Below, one piece after another: positions 1 through 7,019 of a DNA stretch of 64,000 nt. The stretch spans positions 62,001 through 126,000 of the forward strand of contig JAIXQD010000030.1 of the NCBI GenBank assembly GCA_027485855.1. The letters are read 5' to 3'. The position numbers and the translations under genes were made by a program. The stretch's first letter is position 1. Each line of letters begins with the position of its first letter. This DNA comes from Rickettsiales bacterium. GTDB taxonomy: Bacteria; Pseudomonadota; Alphaproteobacteria; G027485855. Under the pieces are notes generated by a model that saw only the letters and a list, made by a program, of their open reading frames with translations, did not search any database and was not told the DNA's origin.

Positions 1-1177
1 CGACATTAAAAATATCCTTATCACCTCTGCCACAAATGTTAACCAGCATATTATGCGTAGCGGGTAGTTTGGGCGCACGCACGCAAACCTCGGCCAGCGC
101 GTGAGCAGGCTCAAGCGCCGGAATAATCCCCTCTAGCGATGCGCATAGTTTAAAGGCGGCCAGCGCGGCTTTATCGGTGGCAGCCACATATTCAACCCGT
201 TTTTGCTGATGCAAAAACGCATGCTCGGGGCCAATGCCTGGGTAATCAAGCCCAGCCGAAATGGAGTGGCCTTCTAAAATTTGCCCATCGGCATCTTGCA
301 ATAAATAGGTTTTATTGCCGTGCAAGATACCAACGCGGCCGCCTAAAATTGATGCCGCGTGGTCGTGGCCCGTAAGACCATGGCCGCCCGCCTCAACGCC
401 AATGAGTTGTACGGCATCGTCCAGAAAAGCGGTAAATAAGCCAAGCGCATTGGAGCCGCCGCCAATACAAGCCACACAGCTATCGGGCAATCTGCCCGTA
501 GCATCCTGCATTTGTGCTTTGGCTTCCTTGCCGATAATGCTTTGTAGATCGCGCACCATAGCGGGGTAGGGGTGCGGGCCCGCAGCAGTGCCAATTAAAT
601 AATAGGTGTTGTCAATATTTGTCACCCAGTCGCGCAGGGCTTCGTTCATGGCGTCTTTTAAGGTGGCCGCGCCCGACTGCACGGCGCGCACCTCGGCACC
701 GAGCAATTTCATGCGGAAAACATTGGGCTGCTGGCGGGCAATGTCAGTGGCGCCCATATAAATCACACAAGGCAAGCCAAACAGCGCACATACGGTGGCA
801 GTGGCCACGCCATGTTGGCCCGCGCCCGTTTCAGCAATAATGCGTGTGGCACCCATGCGCTGAGCCAATAAAATTTGCCCAAGGCAATTATTGATTTTAT
901 GTGCGCCCGTATGATTAAGCTCATCGCGCTTAAACCATATTTGCGCGCCGCCCAAATGCTGGCTGAGCCGCTGGGCTGGCCAAAGCGGGCTGGGGCGGCC
1001 CACATAATCACGCGCCAGGCGGTGATATTCGGCCCAAAAAGTGGCATCAGCTTTTGCGGCCTGCCAGGCTTGCTCTAACCGCAGCAGCAGCGGCATTAAA
1101 GTTTCGGCCACATAGCGGCCGCCAAATTCGCCAAAATGGCCCTGCTCATCGGGCCATTTATTATAAGGGGTTTTCAA
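1..1177 (-). CDS. trpB: Tryptophan synthase beta chain (C-terminus off the left edge)
   Basis: PLP enzyme that joins indole and serine to make tryptophan, working with TrpA. 392 codons are visible and only the last few residues are missing. The PLP-lysine segment [13 protein letters not shown] lies near 880-910, the phosphate loop CIGGGSNA near 450-475, and [15 protein letters not shown] runs to the edge. I place the start at a TTG (1175-1177): an in-frame TGA lies two codons upstream and the next ATG is deep inside the conserved N-terminus. This makes trpB overlap the end of trpF by 17 nt, which suggests translational coupling. It is the last visible gene of the ihfB-lapA-pyrF-trpF-trpB run; trpA would be expected beyond the edge. 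Confidence 0.97.
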   Translation of the reverse strand, partial: MKTPYNKWPDEQGHFGEFGGRYVAETLMPLLLRLEQAWQAAKADATFWAEYHRLARDYVGRPSPLWPAQRLSQHLGGAQIWFKRDELNHTGAHKINNCLGQILLAQRMGATRIIAETGAGQHGVATATVCALFGLPCVIYMGATDIARQQPNVFRMKLLGAEVRAVQSGAATLKDAMNEALRDWVTNIDNTYYLIGTAAGPHPYPAMVRDLQSIIGKEAKAQMQDATGRLPDSCVACIGGGSNALGLFTAFLDDAVQLIGVEAGGHGLTGHDHAASILGGRVGILHGNKTYLLQDADGQILEGHSISAGLDYPGIGPEHAFLHQQKRVEYVAATDKAALAAFKLCASLEGIIPALEPAHALAEVCVRAPKLPATHNMLVNICGRGDKDIFNV

Positions 1178-1823
1178 TGCTCAGCCCCCCGCACAAAGTT
1201 AAAAACTCGGCAATTTTTTGCGTGCATTTATAACCTACCCGATCTTCAACGCCCGATGACACATCCAGCAATTTTGCCGCACTTTGCTGCACGGCCTGTT
1301 GCACATTATGCACATTAAGGCCGCCCGCTAAAAACCACGGGCGGGCAATATGTTGTTTATGCAGCAGCGCCCAATCGAAGGTCAGGCCCGTGCCGCCCGG
1401 CAGGCTTTTGACATTGCTAGGCGGCTTTGCATCAAACAAAATATAATCGGCCACACGGCGATAGGCGCTGGCGCTGGCAATGTCGGCCGCGCTATCAACC
1501 GGCAGCGCTTTGATGATAGGTAAATTATAAGTGCCTTTTATATTTTGGCAGCGGGCGACGTTTTCTTTGCCATGCAGTTGCAGTAAATCGAGCGGCACAT
1601 TATTGATGCATTGATGCAGCTGCTCATCATCAGCATCAACAAAGAGGCCGACAATTTTTACGCCGGTTGGCACATGGCGGGCTAATTGTGCCGCGGCTTC
1701 TATGCTGAGGGCGCGCGGCGATTTATCGTAAAACACCAAACCAACAAAACGCGCGCCATAATCGATAGCGGCTTTTAGGCTGTCGAGGCGGTCGATACCG
1801 CAAATTTTAACCGCCAGCTGCAT
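1161..1823 (-). CDS. trpF: Phosphoribosylanthranilate isomerase
   Basis: Converts N-(5-phosphoribosyl)anthranilate to CdRP, the third step of tryptophan synthesis, in the cytoplasm. The 220-residue length and the TIM-barrel landmarks fit the family: the N-terminal VKICGI carrying the catalytic Cys, [51 protein letters not shown] and LDVSSGVED. It starts 10 nt after pyrF and its end overlaps trpB. The split of trpF from trpC and its position next to trpB is common in Alphaproteobacteria. Confidence 0.97.
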   Translation of the reverse strand: MQLAVKICGIDRLDSLKAAIDYGARFVGLVFYDKSPRALSIEAAAQLARHVPTGVKIVGLFVDADDEQLHQCINNVPLDLLQLHGKENVARCQNIKGTYNLPIIKALPVDSAADIASASAYRRVADYILFDAKPPSNVKSLPGGTGLTFDWALLHKQHIARPWFLAGGLNVHNVQQAVQQSAAKLLDVSSGVEDRVGYKCTQKIAEFLTLCGGLSIENPL

Positions 1824-1833
1824 TATCTAGGTC

Positions 1834-2499
1834 TCATGCGGCAAATTCCTGTTGCAGCAGGGCTGCGGGGTCTTGTGCCTGCGTAAGGCTGCGGCCCATC
1901 ACTAAATATGTGGCGCCTGCGGCTAAAGTGGCTTTTGGTGTGGCGATGCGCTTTTGGTCTTGTGCGGCTTCATGCGCAAAGCGAATGCCCGGCACCATGA
2001 GCACCAGCTCTGTGCCAAGCGCTTGCCGCAAGCTGGCAACATCAGCAGGCGAACAAACCAAACCATCGGCTCCAGCGGCTAAGGCCAGCTTGGCCAAACG
2101 CAGCACTTGCGTGTTGGTTTGTGGCAGGCCCTGTGCAGCTAAATCAGCATCATCAAGGCTAGTCAGAATGGTTACCGCTAAAAGCTTACACTGTGCGGGC
2201 AAGGCCGCTTTTGCGGCTTTAATCATGGCGGCACCACCACTTGCATGCACCGTGGTAAATTGCACTTTTTCTAAAGGCAAAGCGCGCAAGGCGGCGGCCA
2301 CCGTATTGGGGATATCATGCAGCTTAAGGTCTAGAAATATGGGTAGATCGGGCGCGAGCGCCAAAGCTGCCGCACCATGGGCGCAAAATAGCTCAAGCCC
2401 GATTTTTATGCCGCAAATATTGTTGGCACATTGCGCCACCCATTGCTGTGCTTGCGCAATATCGCTGCTATCGAGTGCCAAAAAAATCGGGTGGCGCAT
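1834..2499 (-). CDS. pyrF: Orotidine 5'-phosphate decarboxylase
   Basis: Decarboxylates OMP to UMP, the final step of pyrimidine synthesis. The signature DLKLHDIPNTV with the catalytic Asp-Lys-Asp set is present near residue 60, preceded by KIGLELF and followed by TVHASGG. MVPGIRFA and ATYLVMGRSLTQAQDP form the phosphate-binding end. 221 residues is a normal length for the short bacterial form. It lies 5 nt after the LapA-like gene and 10 nt before trpF, so co-transcription is very likely. Confidence 0.97.
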   Translation of the reverse strand: MRHPIFLALDSSDIAQAQQWVAQCANNICGIKIGLELFCAHGAAALALAPDLPIFLDLKLHDIPNTVAAALRALPLEKVQFTTVHASGGAAMIKAAKAALPAQCKLLAVTILTSLDDADLAAQGLPQTNTQVLRLAKLALAAGADGLVCSPADVASLRQALGTELVLMVPGIRFAHEAAQDQKRIATPKATLAAGATYLVMGRSLTQAQDPAALLQQEFAA

Positions 2500-2504
2500 C
2501 TGGC

Positions 2505-2864
2505 CTACCCAGCGCCTAAGCCAGCATCAAGGCCAACATCAAGACTGGCAGCAGAATTTGCGGGCATAGTAGTGACAGGCATTTTTTCCTGCTGGAGTTT
2601 TTTGATTTCGTCTTGCGCTTTTGCCAGTGCCGTGCCCAGCTTGCGTGCCGCCAGCCGATGCCGCAGTGAACTGAGCCACAGTAACAACGCCCCAAAAGCA
2701 AAGCCGATAAACAAACAGCCAAGGCTTAGCAAAAATACCGGCGTTTGCATTTCAAGGGCGAAGGGCCATAAATTGACGGCCACAGTTTGCCGATTGGCCA
2801 CCGCAAAGGCAACCAGCACCAAAGTGAGGGGCAGGGTCAGCAACCACGAAAAACGGGCGAGCAT
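2505..2864 (-). CDS. LapA-domain (DUF1049) inner-membrane protein
   Basis: 119-residue protein with two membrane helices (about residues 9-23 and 42-64), then a basic and coiled-coil cytoplasmic tail (LRHRLAARKLG, DEIKKLQQEK). The motif AVANRQTVAVNLWPF between the helices is typical of LapA/DUF1049 proteins. In E. coli LapA works with LapB in control of LPS synthesis through FtsH and LpxC; that role is only inferred here. In Alphaproteobacteria this gene usually lies between ihfB and pyrF/trpF, as here. The C-terminus is a degenerate Leu/Asp/Gly repeat (SLDVGLDAGLGAG). Confidence 0.85.
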   Translation of the reverse strand: MLARFSWLLTLPLTLVLVAFAVANRQTVAVNLWPFALEMQTPVFLLSLGCLFIGFAFGALLLWLSSLRHRLAARKLGTALAKAQDEIKKLQQEKMPVTTMPANSAASLDVGLDAGLGAG

Positions 2865-2866
2865 GT

Positions 2867-3169
2867 TTAGTCGTCTTTTTCGTTGGGTGTGAGGCCGTTC
2901 AGCCGGTCACGCAATTGTTTGCCCGTTTTAAAAAATGGAATGGCCTTTGCCGAAACCGACACGCTTTCGCCGGTGCGCGGATTGCGGCCCACGCGTGCGT
3001 CGCGTTTTTTGGCCGAGAAAGCGCCAAAGCCGCGCAGCTCGACCCTGTGGCCCACAGCCAGCGCCGTGGTAATTTCATCGAACACGGCATTAACAATGCG
3101 CTCAATATCCCGTTGCAGCAGATGGGGGTTTTTTTCGGCAAGACGCTGCACCAAATCAGATTTAGTCAT
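2867..3169 (-). CDS. ihfB: Integration host factor subunit beta
   Basis: DNA-bending nucleoid protein that pairs with IhfA. The start is the ATG at 3169 ([10 protein letters not shown]): a full GGAGG lies 5 nt upstream, whereas the longer reading frame from 3187 adds six residues without support. The 100 residues include [25 protein letters not shown], with the DNA-intercalating Pro loop, and the beta-type ending [15 protein letters not shown]. First gene of the lapA-pyrF-trpF-trpB run, with a promoter at 3237-3265. IHF matters for sigma-54 promoters such as the one upstream of flgE in this window. Confidence 0.96.
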   Translation of the reverse strand: MTKSDLVQRLAEKNPHLLQRDIERIVNAVFDEITTALAVGHRVELRGFGAFSAKKRDARVGRNPRTGESVSVSAKAIPFFKTGKQLRDRLNGLTPNEKDD

Positions 3170-3236
3170 AAGACCTCCATAGAACAAGTGCCATCGGGGT
3201 TATATTCAGCGCAATCAATAGCTTAGCACAAGCCAA

Positions 3237-3265
3237 AGTATCGGGTGATTTATGCAGCAAGTCAA
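3237..3265 (-). promoter_or_regulatory. Sigma-70-type promoter of the ihfB operon
   Basis: On the minus strand, TTGACT (3260-3265) and GATACT (3237-3242) are separated by exactly 17 nt. Transcription would begin near 3230, about 60 nt before the ihfB start codon. Found by eye from the consensus. Confidence 0.6.
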
Positions 3266-3357
3266 TGCAGCAATCTATCATGGGCAAGCGGCGAAAATAA
3301 CTTATTTGTTTGCATATCAAAACAGACAAGTATAAAAAGGAGTGTTTGGAGTTAGAA

Positions 3358-4116
3358 ATGAATAATCTTGTTAAAATATGTATTGAAGGCACCAAGGGCG
3401 CGGGCAAAAGCACCACCACCCGTGCGCTGATACAAAGGCTAGAGGCCAAGGGCTGGCTGGTTGAAAGCTTTGCGCCCTATGGCCCTGAAAGTCCGGCGCA
3501 GCAATTAGCGCAAAGCCGTGGCTATAAAAATGCCGCGCAAATGTATCTGGCCAGTGCCGCCGAGAATTTAGAATTGCTGCAATGCCTGTTCGCCAGCGAG
3601 CAGCAGGCCGCGCATAATTTTGCGCAACAGGTTGCGGCCCATAGGGCTCAGCATGGTGACACGCCCGCCGTGCTGCTGTTCGATCGCGGCTGGCTGACGC
3701 ACCATATTTATTTGCTGCAAGGTGCGGCCTTTAAGGCGGGCGATGCTGGCCAGCGCGCCGCGCTGCAGCAGCAGTGGCAAAATGTGCTGAGCAATGCGCC
3801 ACCTACTTTATTTATTCATACCACGCCAGCAGAATCAGCGCGTCGTCGCCAAGGGCAATTGGGGGCTGAGGTCGGGCTGGTTGATATGGCCGCACTAAAG
3901 GCCGATTACGAGCGCCGGCACAAGCTTGCGGCGCAATATCCGCAAAAAATATTGGCCATGGTTGAAACCGGCCTTGGGCCATTTCGTGATTTGTCGGTTG
4001 AGCTCGCGCCGCTTATTGAAGATGTGCAAGAGACCACGCCGCTGCTCGCGCGCATCCCTCGCCCGGCCTTGCTGGCAAATACAGTATCGGCACAAAACGA
4101 ATTGAAATGCGGCTAA
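3358..4116 (+). CDS. Thymidylate-kinase-like P-loop nucleotide kinase
   Basis: 252-residue protein with an N-terminal P-loop GTKGAGKST (residues 11-19) and a DRGW motif in VLLFDRGWLTHHIYLLQG that sits where thymidylate kinases carry DRY. A later ESARRRQGQLG segment could be the LID region. This fits the dTMP kinase / deoxynucleoside kinase fold, but the exact substrate is not clear. The ATG at 3358 is chosen because GGAG lies 6 nt upstream; an upstream in-frame start at 3310 would put 16 poorly conserved residues before the kinase fold. It is divergent from ihfB and convergent with the next gene, the two stop codons overlapping at 4113-4116. It lies inside a block that separates ihfB from rpsA. 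Confidence 0.75.
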   Translation: MNNLVKICIEGTKGAGKSTTTRALIQRLEAKGWLVESFAPYGPESPAQQLAQSRGYKNAAQMYLASAAENLELLQCLFASEQQAAHNFAQQVAAHRAQHGDTPAVLLFDRGWLTHHIYLLQGAAFKAGDAGQRAALQQQWQNVLSNAPPTLFIHTTPAESARRRQGQLGAEVGLVDMAALKADYERRHKLAAQYPQKILAMVETGLGPFRDLSVELAPLIEDVQETTPLLARIPRPALLANTVSAQNELKCG

Positions 4117-4616
4117 TTCACCAACTTGCCCAATAGCAAGAAAAGGCCATAGGCAGCGCCTGCCGCAAGGGCCAAAATGCCAATAACCAGCATAAACGCC
4201 GTGGCAAGATAAAGCAGATAAGCCAAGAAAAAGCGCAGCAGCCTTTGCCCAACATAGCTTAGCGTCAGTGTGGCCACCCCGCCAGCACTATAGCCCAACA
4301 AGGCCGAGCCCATATGTTTTAGCCCCCATGTGGCAAAATCGGCATGCGCTGCGGCCCCCAAGGCCATAAAACCTAAAAACAGTAAAACGCCGCAAGCACG
4401 AATAAGCCAGTTAGGAATATCTTCGTAATTTACAATACTGCCGCTGTTGCCAGGCGCATCGTCGGCCTCGGGCGGCGCATAATTCTGTGCCATGGTTTGG
4501 CCAAGCTGATATTGGCTAAGGGCGTTGGTGTCCTTAAAGCTGCCGACATCACGATGCAGCCCATGAAAACCATCCATCAGGTTTGAGCCCGAGCGGGTAT
4601 TTTCGTCTTGTCGCAT
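4113..4616 (-). CDS. Small membrane protein of unknown function (A)
   Basis: 167 residues. The first ~70 are soluble and polar; then come two to three hydrophobic stretches (about 73-90, 100-120 and 130-165) with VGQRLLRFFLAYLLYL before the last helices. It resembles its upstream neighbour at 4635-4991 in layout: a polar N-terminus, a helix around GLLLFLG or GVLLFLG, a GYILGG or GYSAGG turn, then an RLLLR or RLLRF motif and a Leu-rich last helix. That suggests an old tandem duplication. I recognise no domain. Last gene of the minus-strand block 6895-4113. Confidence 0.6.
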   Translation of the reverse strand: MRQDENTRSGSNLMDGFHGLHRDVGSFKDTNALSQYQLGQTMAQNYAPPEADDAPGNSGSIVNYEDIPNWLIRACGVLLFLGFMALGAAAHADFATWGLKHMGSALLGYSAGGVATLTLSYVGQRLLRFFLAYLLYLATAFMLVIGILALAAGAAYGLFLLLGKLVN

Positions 4617-4634
4617 AGGTTAGCCCAAGATTGG

Positions 4635-4991
4635 TTAGCTTAAAATATTGAGCAGCAGCAACAAGCAGAGCGCCAAGCCGCCGAGGCTTAGGATTAGCAA
4701 GGCCAATAAGGGCAGGCCACGTAATAATAGCCTATGTCCTAAAAGGGCCAGCATGGCAATGCCAAGCCCGCCTAAAATATAACCAAACATCGGCGTTTCG
4801 GCCTGTAGGCGACCAAAAGCCGCGAGGCTTGGCATAAAAGCATAAAAAACCGCGCCCAAAAAAAGCAGCAAGCCCACAGCCGGCAGGCCATTTTTGAGTA
4901 TCTCGTTTTTTGCTAAAGCTGGCGCTGTGTTGTTGCGCATATTCGGCTGGTGCGTGTGTTGCGCAGCGCCTGTTTGGTTGTCTCTGCTCAT
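4635..4991 (-). CDS. Small membrane protein of unknown function (B)
   Basis: 118 residues: about 34 polar, Asn/Gln-rich residues, then three hydrophobic helices (GLPAVGLLLFLGAVFYAF, FGYILGGLGIAMLALLG, and a Leu-rich C-terminal helix). GHRLLLRG between helices 2 and 3 matches GQRLLRF in the next gene, 18 nt downstream, so the two look like paralogues. AAGG precedes the start ATG. No enzymatic motif is visible; a structural or accessory membrane role is possible but unproven. Confidence 0.6.
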   Translation of the reverse strand: MSRDNQTGAAQHTHQPNMRNNTAPALAKNEILKNGLPAVGLLLFLGAVFYAFMPSLAAFGRLQAETPMFGYILGGLGIAMLALLGHRLLLRGLPLLALLILSLGGLALCLLLLLNILS

Positions 4992-5150
4992 GGCTGGCCC
5001 TTATTATTATAGCAAGCTCTAATCTAGCAGGGGCAAGTTTAGGTGTGGCTAATTATGGCACAGCTTTAGCGCTAATTTTAGCTAATTTGCTTTAAAGTAT
5101 TTAGGTATAAAAACCTAAATGCCTTGGCCACTAAGGCTGCGGCTTGTGGC

Positions 5151-5192
5151 TGTTAAGGTTGGGCTGTTAAGGTTGGGTTGTTAAGGCTGGAC
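5151..5192. repeat. 14-bp tandem repeat, about three units
   Basis: Units tgttaaggttgggc (5151-5164), tgttaaggttgggt (5165-5178) and tgttaaggctggac (5179-5192). The third unit covers the stop codon of the gene ending at 5181. A separate 8-bp hairpin (atttaggt 5099-5106 with acctaaat 5113-5120) follows downstream on the minus strand and may act as a weak terminator. Confidence 0.85.
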
Positions 5193-5624
5193 TGCGGCAG
5201 GCGGGGCTTTTTGCAGCATGGCGGGGCGCCCATCAAAGAAAAACCGCGTCCACATTTTAAGGTCAACATTGCTTTGCAGCCCATGCACATAAAAGCCGTC
5301 ATAGGTTTGTGCGGTAAAGGTCATGCCCGTCACAAATTCAAATTGCTGCCGGTTGGTGTTTGGGTCAAGGTTTATCACGCCGCGCCACAGCACCACATCG
5401 CGCTTATTATCGGCAAATACGGTGAGCAGGTCGCCATTTTTTAAAATGTTGAGCCCGTCATAGCTCCAAGCGGGGTTGCCCTTGGCATCGGTGCTGATAT
5501 GTTTTTCGTCCTGCAGCGCCCATAGCACGCCTTCCGTGCCGGTTTCAAAAAACGCATCTAAGATACCATAAATTGGGGCGGCATTATTGTTGGGTGTATT
5601 ATTGTTGGGTGCTGTTGCTGACAT
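5181..5624 (-). CDS. Conserved-looking soluble protein, paralogue of the next gene (copy 1)
   Basis: 147 residues, no signal peptide or membrane helix, with an Asn/Pro/Ala N-terminus from a short repeat (NNNTPNNNA). The core SYDGLNILKNGDLLTVFADN continues into KRDVVLWRG and matches copy 2 (5667-6101) almost residue for residue. ETGTEGVLWALQ also aligns with EQGMEGMVWAVQ. Towards the C-terminus, YVHGLQSNVDLKMW corresponds to WMNGIPTTIDGDWL. The alternating hydrophobic pattern suggests a beta-rich fold. Family and function are unknown to me. Confidence 0.7.
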   Translation of the reverse strand: MSATAPNNNTPNNNAAPIYGILDAFFETGTEGVLWALQDEKHISTDAKGNPAWSYDGLNILKNGDLLTVFADNKRDVVLWRGVINLDPNTNRQQFEFVTGMTFTAQTYDGFYVHGLQSNVDLKMWTRFFFDGRPAMLQKAPPAAVQP

Positions 5625-5666
5625 AGCTTGTACCTATTTGCTGGAGGGTGTGTGGAGAGAAAAATA

Positions 5667-6101
5667 TTATGGTGCGGGTTTTTGATTTTGAGGTTTGTTT
5701 GCGGCAGTTTTTTGGCGGTCGGGTTTGCGGGTAAGTAGCAACACCGGCGGTTCTTTGGCCAGCTGCTGATAAAGCCAATCGCCATCAATGGTGGTGGGGA
5801 TGCCATTCATCCACGCGCCATTGCTCAGGCGCTGTGTTTTAAACGGCAGCAGCGGGTGTGCCTTAAGGCCGCGTGTTTTACTAAAGCGCAATTCGCCCGA
5901 CCACAAAGCCACTTCGCGTTTATTATCGGCAAAAATGGTGAGAATATCGCCGGTGCCGAGTATCTCTAGCCCGTCATAGCTTTTATATTTTTGGTTTTGC
6001 ACGGCCCAGACCATGCCCTCCATGCCCTGCTCCCAAAAAATAAAGCCGGTGCCTTCGACCACACGATAAGGCCGCCGGCGCGGTGTTTTTGCGGTACTCA
6101 T
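5667..6101 (-). CDS. Conserved-looking soluble protein, paralogue of the previous gene (copy 2)
   Basis: 144 residues with a basic N-terminus (TPRRRPYR) and a basic Lys/Pro C-terminal tail. The core SYDGLEILGTGDILTIFADN plus KREVALWSG is shared with copy 1, while the 11-residue insert before SYDG in copy 1 is absent here. It lies 5 nt after the helical gene 6107-6895 and 42 nt before copy 1, so the three are probably co-transcribed. The retained core and divergent ends suggest that the copies have specialised. No known domain recognised. Confidence 0.7.
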   Translation of the reverse strand: MSTAKTPRRRPYRVVEGTGFIFWEQGMEGMVWAVQNQKYKSYDGLEILGTGDILTIFADNKREVALWSGELRFSKTRGLKAHPLLPFKTQRLSNGAWMNGIPTTIDGDWLYQQLAKEPPVLLLTRKPDRQKTAANKPQNQKPAP

Positions 6102-6106
6102 GCTAA

Positions 6107-6895
6107 CTAATATCCTGATCTAGGCAGTGGTGCCATTGGCTGTGGTGGCGGTGGTATTTTTTTTCTCGTAGCGCTGTTAACAGCCTTGGGTGCTGGTTCA
6201 ATTTTTGCTGGCTCGGCTGCGTCTGGCTCGGTTGCAACAGCCTCGGCAATCTGTGCGGCGGGTGCGGCTGAAGCGTCCCGTGTGTCGCCAGTATTTTCCG
6301 AGATATTTTCTGGCGGCAATAAATGTGGCCCACGGCGCAGCATATTGGGTGCGGGGCGCAGGCTTAAAATAGGAATTTGCGCCTCTTTGGCTAATCTTTG
6401 TTTTTCTTCTTGTTCTTTTTGTTGTTGCGCCGCGTCTTTAGCTTGCTGCAGCAATTCAGCGGTGCGCGAGGTATTTACTAAAATCAACATTTGCTGCATT
6501 TCGCCCATAAGGATGCAGCAATTTTCGTAGGTTTTTCTGCGCGGGCCGAGGGTTGAGTTTTCTTCGCGGGCCAACTTAATTATGGCATTATTTGCAGTGC
6601 TGGCCCGTTGCAGTGATGCTTGCATCGGCCCGTTGAGCTTAGCAACCAGGCTGTCTTGCGGGTAAAGCGGGCTCAATGTTTCAAGCACATCGCCAAGGCC
6701 TTCCAAGCTGGTATGGATGCTGGCGGCGTAACCCAAAAGCAAATTTTTAGAGAGAATGTCATCACGACGGTGTTGCTGGTCTAGATAATCAGACAGTATG
6801 CCGATGTTGGTGTGCGCAACATTAAGCTGCTGCTCAAATAAATTGAGCATAATCTCGGTTTCGCTATTTGGTATTGGCTTTTTTGGCTCGCTCAT
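6107..6895 (-). CDS. Helical protein with Pro/Ala-rich tail, unknown function
   Basis: 262 residues. Residues 10-135 are strongly helical, with heptad-like spacing (MLNLFEQQLNVAHTNIGILS, ASIHTSLEGLGDVLETL), followed by a charged coiled-coil (QQAKDAAQQQKEQEEKQRLA). The last ~90 residues are low-complexity Ala/Glu/Pro ending in KIPPPPQPMAPLPRSGY. No signal peptide or membrane helix. First gene of the five-gene block 6895-4113, placed directly after the rpsA terminator. The architecture suits a scaffold or adaptor, which is inference only. Confidence 0.65.
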   Translation of the reverse strand: MSEPKKPIPNSETEIMLNLFEQQLNVAHTNIGILSDYLDQQHRRDDILSKNLLLGYAASIHTSLEGLGDVLETLSPLYPQDSLVAKLNGPMQASLQRASTANNAIIKLAREENSTLGPRRKTYENCCILMGEMQQMLILVNTSRTAELLQQAKDAAQQQKEQEEKQRLAKEAQIPILSLRPAPNMLRRGPHLLPPENISENTGDTRDASAAPAAQIAEAVATEPDAAEPAKIEPAPKAVNSATRKKIPPPPQPMAPLPRSGY

Positions 6896-6944
6896 GCGCC
6901 AACCCTAGCAACTTTGCGCGGCCGAAACAATAGTTTCGTCACAT

Positions 6945-6975
6945 AAAAACCCCGTCCGGTTGTGGCCGGACGGGG
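6945..6975 (-). terminator. Rho-independent terminator of rpsA
   Basis: Perfect 10-bp stem: ccccgtccgg (6950-6959) with ccggacgggg (6966-6975) and a 6-nt loop. On the minus strand it is followed by TTTTT (6945-6949). It lies 45 nt after the rpsA stop and cuts rpsA off from the genes below it. Confidence 0.93.
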
Positions 6976-7019
6976 CATCTATTAACCATTTAATCAAACT
7001 GGTAATTTAAAGCGGCAGA

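Noticed and set aside
2431-2892. Plus-strand frame opposite pyrF and the LapA-like gene
   Set aside because: Lies antisense to two recognisable genes and reads as Ser/Arg/Ala-rich shadow sequence.
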